From Protea cynaroides (lineage: Eukaryota > Streptophyta > Magnoliopsida > Proteales > Proteaceae): 64,000 bases of DNA. The notes below the pieces were generated by a model. The model did not search any database, was not told the DNA's origin, and saw only the letters and a program-made list of their open reading frames with translations. The position numbers and the translations under genes were made by a program. How positions within the stretch are numbered: position 1 is the stretch's first letter; each line of letters opens with the position of its first letter. Positions 21,796 through 33,959 of the stretch are shown in pieces. The stretch lies in the NCBI GenBank assembly GCA_028583415.1, contig CM053273.1:87952676-88016675 (forward strand), in the 5' to 3' direction.

Positions 21796-22450
21796 TGTTG
21801 CAGAAAACTCCCACACAATCGGCATGTACGATACCAAAACGGTAAAAAATGCGAAGCGTAAAAAATGAACAAGATGGAAAGACTCAATGATGTATGTGGT
21901 TCGGTACCGGTGTGTTAGTCGACAACCACCGGGCAATCTCAGTAGAACTCTTTTGTTGTATCAGGAAAAATTACAAGTCACACCCCTCACCTTGACAACA
22001 ATATATGGGTCCCACACTCAACAAAGATGTCTCACTAGTGCAACTGATCCCACAAATATTCCCATAAGAAACACTTATCTAGATAAATCATACACCCCAA
22101 GAGACCTTACAAGTGAACCCAACCCAGAGAGGACCCAGAGCTGATCAATTGCTCACCCTTCTCTTAAGCTTCATTGGCCTGTGGTTGTGTTGTATCTTTA
22201 AACCTCATTTGCTCCCTTTATATTGAGGGAGCTTACATCTTTGATTTCTCCATCACGGAGTGCAACAGCTAAAGAAGAAACTATGGCATACGAATTTAAA
22301 CGTTCCATAAATGATTCTTGGTGATATAGATGAATTATCATGGATGGGGCAGCACCCCTTTGTCAACATTAGGGTGTTGCACATTAATGCCTTGTATGTT
22401 GAGTTTGACAAGAAGGGATAAGGGTGATGTCACCCCTTAAATCACCAACA
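21796..22450 (-). mobile_element. Copia 3' LTR, minus strand
   Basis: About 655 bp running TGTTGCAG to CACCAACA on the plus strand, i.e. TGTTGGTG to CTGCAACA in element orientation. It is followed on the element's upstream side by purine-rich sequence (gtgaggg, about 22470-22464), a plausible polypurine tract, and then by RNase H coding sequence. No partner LTR was found in the window. Confidence 0.6.
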
Positions 22451-22784
22451 TTAAATGTTCGCATTCCCTCACTTGAAGACTAATTTTCAAATAATTTTTA
22501 CAGTTTTGATTTGTCCAATCGTCACCACTCACTTGGTAACTACAAGTCCAATGGAAGTTCTGCATCATATGAACTTCTCCCTCACAATAGGCTTCGTCAG
22601 TGTGTCTGCTATGTTTTCGTCGGTGTGAATCTTCTACAACGAGATTACTCCATCTTCCACTATGTCACGAACAAAGTGATACTTACATCAATGTACTTGG
22701 TACTAGAGTGAAATATTGGATTAACAGCCAAATGTAACGCACTCTAACTATCACAATGAATAGTTATTGCTTTCTGCTTGATCT
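22451..22784 (-). pseudogene. Copia RNase H C-terminal remnant
   Basis: Minus-strand translation with frame changes gives KAITIHCDSQSALHLA, KHIDVRYHFVRD and DENIADTLTKP, the conserved tail of copia polyproteins. It is cut off at 22785 by the terminus of a gypsy LTR, so only the last fifth of the RT/RNase H region remains. Confidence 0.7.
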
Positions 22785-25108
22785 TGTCACACCCCAATTC
22801 TGCACCAACCAGAATGGTGTGATGAACCATCTATGATCCAACGGTTCAACCAGGATCTCGAATAGGTTGTGTCCTTTTGCTTAAATCGTACACATCTACA
22901 ACCATAATCAGAGTAAATAAATAATAGCGGAAGTCTTTAATATTAATGAACTGAGTATCTAATAGTGATATCATAAATAAAGTATCCAATTATCTCAAAT
23001 AACTGAAGACATAAAATAAAATAAATTAATCAATTACATGTTCTGAATAATCTGACAAATAAATCTAATCAAAGACACATGGGTTGCATTCGCACGACGA
23101 ATCATTCGACTCCATCATAGCTTCTGTATCCATTGTCGCAACATGCTCATACATTGGAGCATTCATATAATCTTCTACTGTAGGACCTGCATCATCAACT
23201 AAAAATATTTGACGTCGAAAGGGTGAGCACACATCATGGCTCAGTGAGCAGACAAAACAATGCAACAAACATATGCATGCATTCAATTCATATCTTTAGT
23301 CTGGTTCATAAGTTTGCAATGTGCAATAGAAAGGATAGGTGGTCGTCGCACCTCTAGTGTGTGAAGCCGCCCAATGGATCAAACACCATTGTATTCCCAC
23401 ATGCACCCATCATGGAATAGAGATAGAGCTAAAGTGCCCGGATCAAACACCGCATGACACTTCCCCTGATGCCCTACCCATACCAACACGTAAGTCCCTA
23501 TTGGCGAGGGCTTGCAAACTGGGCTCGCAACTAACCAATCCTAATGTCAAATAGTGTATCCAAGGCCTCACCCCAGCATCCCTCAATACGTCCATAGAGA
23601 TAGAGCTAAGACCCCCCGACAGAGTCAGAGACTACACGGTCCGAGACCACCTCCCCTGATGCCCTACGACGTAATAATTTTACTAAGGTAATGGAGATAC
23701 GACGATGTCAATGGACAAGACTTGAGTAGAGATAGAACTAGAGTCTGGTGACCCGGATGAACCACAGTGTCACGTCCTCCCCCTGATGCTCTACTCACAT
23801 CAAGCACACTAACCACACACATACATTCACATGCATATTTTCCTAGCATCATCATCATCATCATGTTATAAATAAACTGAGTTAAATATGCATGAGCAGT
23901 AATAACAAAAATATTGGATGACATGTGAAATTCACAACACACGCATACAAGCATAGAATCATTCATGACATTGGACTCAATAAATAAAAACAGTTTATTA
24001 TTAGCCAATTAATTTAGGTCTTGTTCCCTTATCTTTGGTCAATAATAGATCTTCGTTCAAGCTTTGTAATTCACTCTTAGACCACTTGGAAACCTAACAA
24101 ATTTATAGATTTTAAATTAGAATTAATTCCCATGAATTTAGACTAACAGAAACTGAGGGGTCGCAGGTGTGGCAGCACCTGTGGTCTTAGTTTTTGCGAC
24201 CACAGGCCGTGTGGTCGCAAGGTGTGGTCGCATATCCTGCGACCACACATGCGACCACACCCTCCCTGAAACTTTCCGAGGGCATGTGGTCGGATATGTG
24301 TGTCTCGTGTGGTAGCACATCATGCAACCACACATGCAACCACATTATGTGATGGTCGACCTTTCACTCTCAACTCTAATTCCTTCATGCTCAGATTCCT
24401 TGGCTTATCATTATGGTCCTTCCTATGATTGTTCTATGGCTTATAATTAGTATTTTATACAGAATCCATTGTCCACATAATTTCTTCCCATGGATTCTCT
24501 TGAAATTTATCCATGGATTGATGATTTGGGTTTCACCTAAATCCTATCTCTTTCATGAACTATTCTAGGCTCTCAATTTAACATGGAAAATATTTTCAAA
24601 CCTTAAGCTTGTTGAAGATTCAGAGTTTTCTCTGAATTTTCTTCCTGCTTAGTCTTCATCTTCAATTATCCTTCTCTTCTCTTTTTCCCACTTTCAGTTT
24701 GAGTTCTAAAAGGGTGTAAGAGGCTAAGGGACGTCCTATTTATAGAGGAAAATCCTCCATAATAAGCCCTACTGAGTTTAGGAAAGAACCCTCTTCGTAT
24801 TAGGAAGGTTTCCTAAACTCGGTTCTGTTTGGAATCTGTATGGTCGGAGGTGGGGTCGCAGAACCCGTCGACCACACCCTCTGAAACATGAGACCACACG
24901 ACCTAAATTCCTGTGGTTGCATTATTTTGAGGTGTGGTCGATCACACTTGTTTAGGTATGCGACCACACGCTCATAATTGACTGTTTTTGGGTTAAATTT
25001 CATACCTGGTCTTGTGGTTTCTTCATGCATTTGGTCTACTTGGCCCGACCATGATAGGAAGACCTGATACAAGGTGGTAAGACCGGTTAGTTCGATACGG
25101 GTCTTACA
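22785..25108 (-). mobile_element. Gypsy element A, long 3' LTR (2.3 kb)
   Basis: Plus-strand ends are TGTCACACCCC and GGGTCTTACA, so the element reads TGTAAGACCC to GGGGTGTGACA. A polypurine tract lies directly upstream of it in element orientation (agagggaggga, about 25122-25112). Its left part is homologous to the LTR at 33073-33952 but inverted. It is much longer, partly because of tgtggtcgca-rich stretches at 24160-24350 and 24840-24990. A short frame at about 23285-23065 is shared with the other LTR. Confidence 0.65.
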
Positions 25109-25124
25109 ACTCCCTCCCTCTTAT

Positions 25125-26684
25125 TAGAAATTTCATCCTCTCGAAATTTACACATACCTTCCGAGTCGAAAAGGTGAGGATATTGCTTTCGCATAGCATT
25201 CTCTTTTTCCCATGTGATCTCTTCTATATCTTGGCTCATCCAAGTAACCTTAACATAATAAATGTCACGATTGCATAGACGTTGAACCTTTCGGCTGGTG
25301 ATTTCAGTTGGTGCTATTTCGAATGTCTAATCATCAATTAGACTCGGTGGATCCGCTGTTATAATGTGTGTTGGATCTCTGACGTACTTCTTCAATAATG
25401 AGATATGAAATACATCATGCACACTTGACCTAGATGGAGGTAGTGCTAACTGATACGTCATTTTTCCACGTTTAGCGAGAATTTCATATGGCCTGACATA
25501 TCTTGGACTTAGCTTCCCCTTCTGTCCGAATCATTTTAAGCCTTGCATAGGTGATGCTTTCAAGAATACCTTATCACCTACAACGAATTCAAGGTCTCGA
25601 CGTCGAGTATCTGCATATTGTTTCTGACGATTCTGAGTTGTTCTAACTCTTTCCTTGATAATATCGACTAATCGACAAGTCTCTTCAATAAATTCTGGTC
25701 CAACGATACTCCGTTCACCAACTTCATTCCAAAACAAAGGAGTTTGACACTTCCTACCATACAGTGCTTCATAGGGTGACATCTGTATGGTAGCCTGATA
25801 GCTGTTGTTATAGGCGAACTCAATCAATGGTAGTTTCTCATCCCATGATCCCTTGAAATCAATAACACAGGCTCGAAGCATGTCTTCTAAAATCTGAATG
25901 GTATGCTCCGACTGTCGTCTGTCTGAGGATGGAATGCAGTACTAAACTTCAACGTTGTACCCATAGTCTTTTGTAATCCTTCCCAAAACTTTGAGGTAAA
26001 GTGTGGGTCTCTATCGGACACAATGCTTTCAGGTACACCATGCAATCTGACAATATTATCCACATATAGCTTGGCTAACCTCTCTAGGGTATACTGAGGT
26101 TGTATAGCTATGAAGCGAGCTGTCTTAGTCAAACGATCTATAATTACCCAGACCGTGTCAACTACTCGGGGAGTCAATGGTAATCCGGTGATGAAATCCA
26201 TAGTGATGCAGTCCCATTTCCATGATGGTTATGGCAGTGACTGCAACAATCCTGCATGTCTTTGCCTTTTAGCCTTTATCCTTTGACAATTTAGGCATTG
26301 AGACACAAATTTAGCTACATCCGCTTTCATTCCTCTCCACCAATATAATTTCTTCAAATCATGATACATCTTCGTACTTTCAGGATGTACCAAATAAGCA
26401 GTGGTGTGAGCTTCCTTCATTAGTCTGTGTCTAATATCCAAGTCTTCATTTTCAGGAACACATACTCTTCCTTTATATTTTAGTACATTTTCAACGTCTA
26501 AGGTGAACTCAGGAATAGTCCTACCTTTTTCGATGTCTTTTTGCACCGTTCTCAGATAAGGGTCTGATTTAATAGCGGCTTTCACTTCGTCTAATATATC
26601 AGGTATAATCTTCAATGTGGCAAACATATTTACAAACTGATGAATAAACCCTTGGTTGATTGATCCACCAGGTGCATCTATCAT
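25125..26684 (-). pseudogene. Gypsy element A: integrase and C-terminal region
   Basis: In element order: an HHCC zinc finger (HPESTKMYHDLKKLYWWRG, then CLNCQ) at about 26440-26270. The catalytic core follows with MDFITGLPLTP and ESIVSDRDPHFTS (26201-25887). A linker contains YNNSYQATIQMSPYEALYGR (25881-25531). Then come VHDVFHISLLKKYV and a chromodomain-like end (IEEITWEKENAMRKQYP) near 25250-25170. Frame breaks separate the blocks, for example one just after HPQTD at about 25890. Integrase would insert element cDNA; the frameshifts make this copy non-functional. A C-terminal chromodomain-like segment suggests a chromovirus-type gypsy lineage (inference). Confidence 0.8.
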
Positions 26685-26694
26685 GAATTGTTCA

Positions 26695-28620
26695 TTACCA
26701 TGATTGAATACTTTTCCTGTAATACATTGCCGCAGTCGTGTTAACCTCTCCTTGGGATTTTATCATTGTTTTTCTGCTTAGTGCATCAGCAACTACATTA
26801 GCCTTCCCTGGATGATACTGGATATCGCAATCATAATCCTTCAATAATTTCAGCCATCTTCTTTGTCTCATGTTCAACTCCTTTTGATTAAAAAGATAAG
26901 TGAGACTCTTATGATCTAATTTAATCTGAAACTTCTCTTCATACAAATAATGTCTCCATATCTTGACAGCATGTACTACTGCCGCTAATTCCAAGTCATG
27001 AGTGGGATAGTTCTTCTCATGTGTCTTCAGTTGGCTTGAGGCATATGCAACTACTTGTTCTCATTGCATAAGCACACATCCTAAACCCAACCCAGACGCA
27101 TCCGTATACAAAGCAAATGGTTGTCCTAGAATAGGAATAGTCAAGAAGGGAGCGGATATCAATCTAGCTCTCAATGTTTGGAAACTCTCCTCACATTTTT
27201 TGGTCCAAACAAACTTTTCTCCTGTCTTAGTCAAACTGGTGAGAGGTACGGCGATTCTGGGTAATCTTCCACTAATCGTCGGTAATACCCAGCTAGACCT
27301 AGGAAACTTCTGATCTCTGCAATACTCTTAGGTGCTTCCCACTTCATAATGGCTTTAATCTTACTAGGATCCACTTTAATTCCCTCCGCGGATACAATAT
27401 GACCTAAGAAAGCGATCTCATCTAACCAAAACTCACACTTTGTAAATTTGGGATAAAGCTTCTCTTTTCTTAGTCACTGCAGAGCGGCTCTTAGATTCGT
27501 GACATGAGTTTCTTTGTCCTTGGACTAGACCAATATATCGTCAATAAACACAATGACTGACATATCCAACATATCATGGAATACTCGATTCATGAGTTCC
27601 ATAAAAGTTACGGGTGCGTTAGTCAATCCAAAAAACATGACTAAAAATTTATAATGTCCATATCTTGTTCTAAATGTTATCTACGGAATATCACCTTCCT
27701 TAATCTTCAACGGATGGTATCCTGACCGAAGATCAATCTTGGTGAACACCTTGGCACCTTGCAACTGATCGAACAAGTCATCGATCCAAGGCAACGGGTA
27801 TCGATTCTTGATTGTAAGCTTATTCAATTCCCGATAGTCTATACACAGTCGAACGCTACCGTCCTTCTTTTTCACAAACAATATTGGCACTCCCCATGGT
27901 GATATACTGGGTCTGATATAACATTTGTCCAATAATTCTTATAACTGTACCTTCAGTTCCTTCAGATCCTTCAGTTCAGTAGGAGCCATTTGATAGGATG
28001 CTTTAGATACTGGTGCGGCTCCAGGTATAAGATCTATAACGAACTTTGTCGCTCGGTCGGGTGGTAGTCCTGGTAGTTCTTCAGAAAATACATCTGGAAA
28101 GTCAAGCACAACATCAATATCTTTCATTCGTGGTACTTCCTTAGTGAGATCAACCACGGATACTAGACACCCAACTCCTCCTTTCTCGAGGTATTTTCTA
28201 GCCTTTAATGCAGAGAGGATGAGTTTTCGTTTACGGGGAAGTTTGGTTCTCGCAAAACTAAACTCTGCTCCTTCCTTGTCTTTAAATGTCAGTTTCTTTT
28301 CTGCACATAATAGCATTGCAGAATACCGAGCTAACCAATCCATTCCCAAGATAACGTCAAAGTCTGTCATCTCAAGTTGAATTAAGGTTGCATCCAAAAT
28401 CTTCTCACCGATAAGAACTAGATATGGTCCATAACCTTTTTCTAGTTCCACTTCTAATCCCATAGGCGATCGTACAAACAATTTGTAATCTAAAGATCTA
28501 AGGGGTAGATTTAGCTTCTTTTCAAATGACACAGATATAAAAGAATGAGTAGCTCTAGAATCAAAGAGTACTCTGGCGGGTATGCCATTAATATGTATGA
28601 TACCTGTGATTTGTTTTAAT
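26695..28620 (-). pseudogene. Gypsy element A: protease, reverse transcriptase, RNase H
   Basis: The protease (28620-27939) has GIPARVLFDSRATHSFIS and VILGMDWLARY; the usual D-S/T-G-A active site reads DSRA. The reverse transcriptase (27932-27100) shows SPWGVPILFVKKKDGS, CIDYRELNKLT, IDLRSGYH and the metal-binding FIDDILV near 27540. RNase H (26994-26695) has KIWRHYLYEEKF, LDHKSLTYLF and HPGKANVVADALSRK. Stops and shifts break the frame, for example after SKDKETHV and around 27270-27100. The set is the standard Ty3/gypsy pol order. The RT would copy element RNA. Together with the altered protease this copy is dead. Confidence 0.82.
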
Positions 28621-28689
28621 TTAGTCTACATGCTCACACAAGGTAATACAAAATGAAAGGTTCAGGTCATACCTATGATCACATCAGGC

Positions 28690-30657
28690 GATGCGGCAAC
28701 ATCCTCAGATGTAACTGCATAAACCTTTCCTTGTTGTAGCTGTTTCCTGGGCTTAGGACACTCCCTTGAATAATGTCTCATTTGATTACAGTTATAGCAT
28801 TTTACTCCTTCACTATTTTGCTTCTGTTGAGGTTGGACTGTTGGAGTAGTCTTGACTGCAGCATTAAAGCCTTGAGGACGGAAGGGTTTAAATGTCTTTG
28901 GCTGTGTTTGGATTGATTTTTATTTCTATTTTTATTTCAGTTTTTAGTTATTAAAAGGCTTTGGTATCATTTCTTGATGTTATTTATAAAAAACAAAAAT
29001 AAAAATAGGCCCAAAATCAAAAAGAGGTCTTGACCTCTTTTTGATTTTTGGCCGAAAATCCTTTTTAGCTGTTTTTGCGCATGTGTTTAATGAACACATG
29101 TGTTTTAACAAGGGTAAAATAGGAAACATAATATTTTTTTATAACATCTATCTTATCCTCTCTCTCTCTCTCCTAACCATTGTCTTCATCTTTCTCTCCC
29201 AATGGCCGAACAATATTTTTGGATCAAAATCATAATCTTACTATTGATGTTCAATATTTGCAGAACCTTGTCCCCATCTACTAAAATTCTGAATTTCTCT
29301 TCCACTGTTATTGGATCAATTCTCAATTCCATTTCCAATGCTACTTCGTTGGTTCATTTATCAGCTTCAAGTTATTCCATTTGGAATCTATGAAATTTCC
29401 AGTATTCTATGCTCCCATTGAATTATATAACATGACAGATTTCTTCCTAAAAATTATTTTTAGAGATAGGGATACCAAATCTATTTCTCATTCTACAACC
29501 TATTTTTTTATTGTAGTTACCAAACAACATTTTATTTATGATCAAAAATGATTTTTAAAAATGCTTTTTGATAAATAGAGAAAAATCAAAAACAAAAATG
29601 ATACCAAACACAGCCTTTGTGTTCCCTCCGTTATATGAATTTCCATTTGGCTTTTTGATACCTTTATTCTAAGCAAAGTAGCTCTCCCTCCGGCTCGATT
29701 CTAGTACTCGAGCAATCTGTACTGCTTCATTATAAACTTTCTTTTCTAGTCCCAAAACATGCTCCAGAATGCTTCCCCTAAGTCCCATGATGAACCTTCG
29801 GGTTTTAGTATTTTCCTTTTGCATGCTAGAGGGAGCAAAGAAAAACAGCTCTTCATAACGCTGTTGATATGCATCCACGGTCATTTGTCCCTGATACAAA
29901 CTCAGGAACTCTCTTTCCATAACGTCTCTGAAAATTTTGGAAAAATATTTCTCGAAGAATGCCTCTTTATAGATATCCCAGGTCAATTGGGCATGCTTTG
30001 TTAATAGATAAGTCCGAGAAAACTTCCATCAGTGGTGTGCATCGTCCTTCAGCATAAATGTGGCACACAACACTTTTTCCTCTTCATTAACAGTCATCAT
30101 CATGAAATTCCTTTCCATCTCGTCGATCCAGTGAGCTAGCCACAAAGGATCCGCTGGCTTGCCATTATATTCCTTAGGCTTCATTTTCAGAAAACGCTCG
30201 ATCAGTTGAGAATAATCCAACTGATACTGAGCATAGGCCCCATATATAGGTGGTTGATACTGGTAACTGCCTTGGGCTACTTCAAGGTTTTGTACTGGAA
30301 CTTGTACAAATAGCGTTTCAGGTGCTTAAGGTATCGTGTTGCTACCCCCTGGTACGGTGCTAGCTTGTCTGGCTGGTATAGGTGTAGTATGTGCAGCTGG
30401 AAAAGCCATTCCCATAGTAGCTTGCATATTGGCTTGCACCTGCTATATTTGTTGCAGCTGTTGTGCTCGGTTTATTACCGCAGTAGCCAAATCTGTAGGT
30501 GGGGCTGGCAAGTTTATAGGATTAGCCTGGTCGTTGGCTCCTGGTGGTACCACATTCTGATTCTCTTGTCTTTCAGGGTTTTCATGGCTATTTTCCTCCA
30601 CAAGTGGTGGGGGTGGAATTGGGTTACGTCATCGCCTAATTACTCTTCGCCTAGCCA
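28690..30657 (-). pseudogene. Gypsy element A: gag, split by a MITE
   Basis: The likely start is at 30657 (MARRRVIRR, then a stop where Arg is expected). A proline-rich leader runs to about 30240. The gag core has MDYSQLIERFLKMKP, WIDEMERNF, then EREFLSLYQGQMTVDAYQ and RRFIMGLRGSI (29986-29669). After a 716-bp transposon insertion, the CCHC knuckle CYNCNQMRHYSREC lies near 28805-28760. Gag forms the particle that packages element RNA. Two in-frame stops and the insertion show long decay. Confidence 0.75.
28900..29615. mobile_element. Tourist/Harbinger-like element in gag, 716 bp
   Basis: The terminal repeats GGCTGTGTTTGG and CCAAACACAGCC are exact. The trinucleotide ttt flanks both sides (28897-28899 and 29616-29618), like the 3-bp duplications of PIF/Harbinger elements, although TTA is more usual. 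The interior is AT-rich with no transposase. It inserted after element A had landed. Confidence 0.7.
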
Positions 30658-30779
30658 TTTCCTGTTTCCGGTGGTGGTAGTGTCTGAAAATCATAGAACA
30701 TGTGAGGCAATCATAATATACATCATTCCCATGTTAAAATCTAATTAATCAATGTAAAAATTCAATTTCCCAAGTCATT

Positions 30780-31530
30780 CAGTCAAAATACAGTATTTTC
30801 CATCGTGTGGTCGATTGTGGGGTCGCAGTACATGCGACCACAGGGTATGCGACGTCACAAAACCCTGTCAGCTCACCGAGAGCCTGTGGTCGATCGTGTG
30901 GTCACATATTTGGTCTAATTTTGCGACCACACAACCCCAAATCAGGTTTTTAAACTTAATTTTTAGAGTCATTCTCCCCTCTCCTCTTTTGCTTTCAACT
31001 CAACTCACCTCCACTGAGTTGCTACAGTGTCGAACACTCGAGTTTGGTGATTCTTTCGTCCATCCACGACCTATGCTCCATTCTTTCAGGTATGTTCTCT
31101 ACTGGTTCTCCTTTTAAAGCTTTCAAAACTAGGTTTTTCTCCATTTATAGGGTTTTCTTCAAATTAAAATTTTTCTAACCGTAAAAATTTGATTTTTATT
31201 AGGGGCTTTTGTTATTTGCCACCTAATGGATGAAAGCCCTCAAGAAAATTTGAGTTTCATCGGTTAGTTTATGAGAAACTTGAAATTTTCCATTTTTGAC
31301 CTAATTTTTGGGATTTTTCCAAATTGTCAAAATTTCTTCAAATTCGATCTACCTAGTTTAAATTTCCAACTGTATGAGCCTTGCAGGATGGTTTGGAACA
31401 TATGTAAGTCCTCCTGCCCAACTGTTTGGATGAAAAGTGAGGCTTTTGGCCAAAGCACGCCGTTATAATGCCAAAATTTTGAGTTTTTCACTATATCTAA
31501 TATCTTGCTTGTTGGTATGTGTCTTTGCAG
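30780..31530. other. LTR-like segment with gtgtggtcg motifs
   Basis: The segment 30795-30945 repeats tgtggtcg and gcgaccac and matches, in the same order, the motif block at 24160-24350 in the element A LTR. It may be the remains of element A's 5' LTR. The rest (30950-31530) is AT-rich with no supportable gene and no recognisable primer-binding site. Confidence 0.35.
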
Positions 31531-31661
31531 ATAACATGACTCACACTAAGGTCCCCAGAGTTCATGATCCTCTTCGCTTCCAGTCTAATGAAGCAGAGAC
31601 TCAGTATGCTCGTTATGAGCGTAAAAAGGTGGAAGGGGGTTGGATGCGGAGAAGGTCCTGA
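31531..31661 (+). pseudogene. Possible gypsy gag-like N-terminal fragment
   Basis: The frame contains MTHTKVPRVHDPLRFQSNEA followed by ETQYARYERKK. This resembles the opening of putative transposon proteins in Athila/Tat-type plant elements. It ends at a stop after 43 residues and is unconnected to the integrase remnant that follows. The family call is from memory of motif style only. Confidence 0.3.
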
Positions 31662-31729
31662 TATACAGAGGATGATTATGCATACCTGAAAGTGAAAAAC
31701 TCAGATCTTAGATACAAAATAATGCTAGA

Positions 31730-33060
31730 AGCTCATTCCACACCGTATTCGATACATCTCGGTAGTACAAAAACATACCAATACGTATCATGACCTGAAG
31801 AGATTATACTGGTAAAGAGGAATGATAACAGATGTTGCTTAGTACGTGTTTCAGTGTCTGAATTGTCAACAAGTAAAGACTGAAAGACAAAGACAAGCAA
31901 GCTTACTACAACCACTATCGGAGCTAGTTTGGTAGTGGAACTGCATTACAATGGGCTATATCACCGGTTTACCACTGACTCCCAAATTGATTGACGCAGT
32001 TTGGGTGATTGTTGATCGCCTTATAAAGACGGCTTATTTCATTGCTATACGACCTCGGTATGCTTTGGAGCGGCTAGCTAAGCTATATGTGGATAATATT
32101 GCCAGATTAAATGTTATGTCTGAGAGCATAGTGTCAGATAGAGGCTCACGCTTTACCTCGAAGTTTTGGGAGGAACTGTAGAAAGCGATGAGAACAAAGT
32201 TGAAGTTTAGTACCGCATTTCACCCTCAAATCGACATATAGTCTGAGTGGACTATACAGATCCTAAGAGGTATTCTCCGAGCCTGTGAAATTGATTTCAA
32301 AGGAGCTTGAAATGAGAAGTTGCCATTGATCGACATTGCTATCACGCTACCATATAGATGTCACCTATGAAGCTATTCGGTAGAAATGTTGAACTCCTCT
32401 ATTTTGGAATGAAATTGGAGAATGAGGAATTGTAAGACCTGAGTTTGTCATAGAAACCTATCAAGTGGTAGATAAGATCAAAGAAAAATGGCCAAGATAG
32501 CTCAGGATTGTCAGAAGAGATGCCAAGATTTCGAGTTCGCCGTAAGTGATAAAGTATTCTTGAAGATATCACTTATGCGTGGTTTGAAGCTGTTCGGTAA
32601 TAGGGGAAAGTTGGGCCCTATATATGTTTTGAACCTTATAAAATTTTGGAGAGACGTGGAAGAATAGTATATCAACTAGCATTATCGCCATCCATGTCTA
32701 GAGTACATGACGTATTTCACGTGTTTTTATGGAAGAAGTACGTTAGAGATCCATCATGGGCATTAACCGCGGATCCACTGGATTTGATAAAAGACTTAAC
32801 TTTTGAAGTGGTACTAGCCTAGATCACCAGTTAAAATGTATAACACATCCGGAGGTGAAAATATTTATTATGTGAAAGTAATCTGGCAAAGCCAAGACGT
32901 AGAGGAGATTGCATGAGAAGAGGAAGACGCCATGTGGAAATAGTATTCCCACTTATTCGACTCAGAAGGTACATCTAAATTTCAAGGATGAAATTTCTTT
33001 TGAGGATGGGGGAGTTGTAAGATCCATGCATGTAAATTTCAAGGACAAAATTTCTTTTAA
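31730..33060 (+). pseudogene. Gypsy element B: degenerate integrase
   Basis: A plus-strand integrase remnant. It contains a broken zinc finger (YSIHLGSTKTYQ, then CQNCQQVKTERQRQ in another frame). The core follows with MGYITGLPLTPKLIDAVWVI, VDRLIKTAYFIAIRPRY and ESIVSDRGSRFTSKFWEEL. Decayed linker sequence (LRACEIDFKGA, EKLPLIDIA) and a tail (SQDVEEIA, DAMWK) come next. There are many stops. It is homologous to element A's integrase but in the opposite orientation and more decayed. The rest of its pol and its 5' LTR are missing. The polypurine region before the LTR is duplicated (two copies of a roughly 60-bp block, about 32965-33072). Confidence 0.7.
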
Positions 33061-33072
33061 AGGTGGTGGAGT

Positions 33073-33952
33073 TGTAAGACCCGCACGCCACGAACCCTGT
33101 CTAACCTTATGTTCTCGTGTCATGATCGGTCTTCCAATCATAATCGGCTCAAGTAAACCAATTGTATAAAGAAACCACAAGAAGAGGTAAGCAATAAGTC
33201 AAATTTAGTTGGTATGATTGACTATTTAAGTTTGTGTGGAAGCAACTAATCAAAAACTAAAAACCAATAGGGCATCAAGGGAAGTGTTGGCTATATTTGA
33301 TTCGGACACTTTAGTTTTATTTCTATTCCATGGTGGGTGTATATGGGACGACAATGGTGTTTGATCCATTTGGGGGATTCACACACTCGTGTATAGAGGT
33401 GCGATGGTCGTCAATCCTTTTTATAGCATATTATAAACTTAAAAATCAGACCAAAGATGAATGCATGCATATGTTTGTTGTATTATTTTGTTCACTCACT
33501 GAGCTTAAGTTTAAGAGCTGACCCTCACGTGCGTAATTCTTTTTAGTTTCTGATGTTGCAGGTGTTACTGTTGATGACTATATGGATACGCCAACGTATG
33601 GACATGTAGCGGCTATGGATGTGCAAGCTGTGGAGGACGAGCAAGACTCTTCAAGCGAGTGTTTCTACCGTGGTTACACTTAATGTTTAACTTTCATATT
33701 TTGATACTTACAATATGTATTAATTATGTTTTGATTAATTGGAGATAACTGGATCATTTAATTATTTATCATGTAGATCTCAGTTCATTATTAATAAAAC
33801 TTCCGTTATTTACTCAAATATCTCTGATTATTACTGTAGAATGTGTTTTGGTTTAACATGGTTGGCATAGCCTATACGAGATCCTGGTTTGAACCGTTGA
33901 TTTTCATGACGGTTCATCACACCATTGGTTAGTTCAGAATTGGGGTGTGACA
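33073..33952 (+). mobile_element. Gypsy element B, 3' LTR (880 bp)
   Basis: It starts TGTAAGACCC after ggtggtggagt and ends GGGGTGTGACA. Its right half is homologous, inverted, to the left end of the element A LTR. A short conserved frame (TVDDYMDTPTYGHVAAMD) lies at about 33565-33620, preceded by gttgcag. The copia gag fragment starts immediately after the LTR. Confidence 0.75.
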
Positions 33953-33959
33953 ATTGCAC

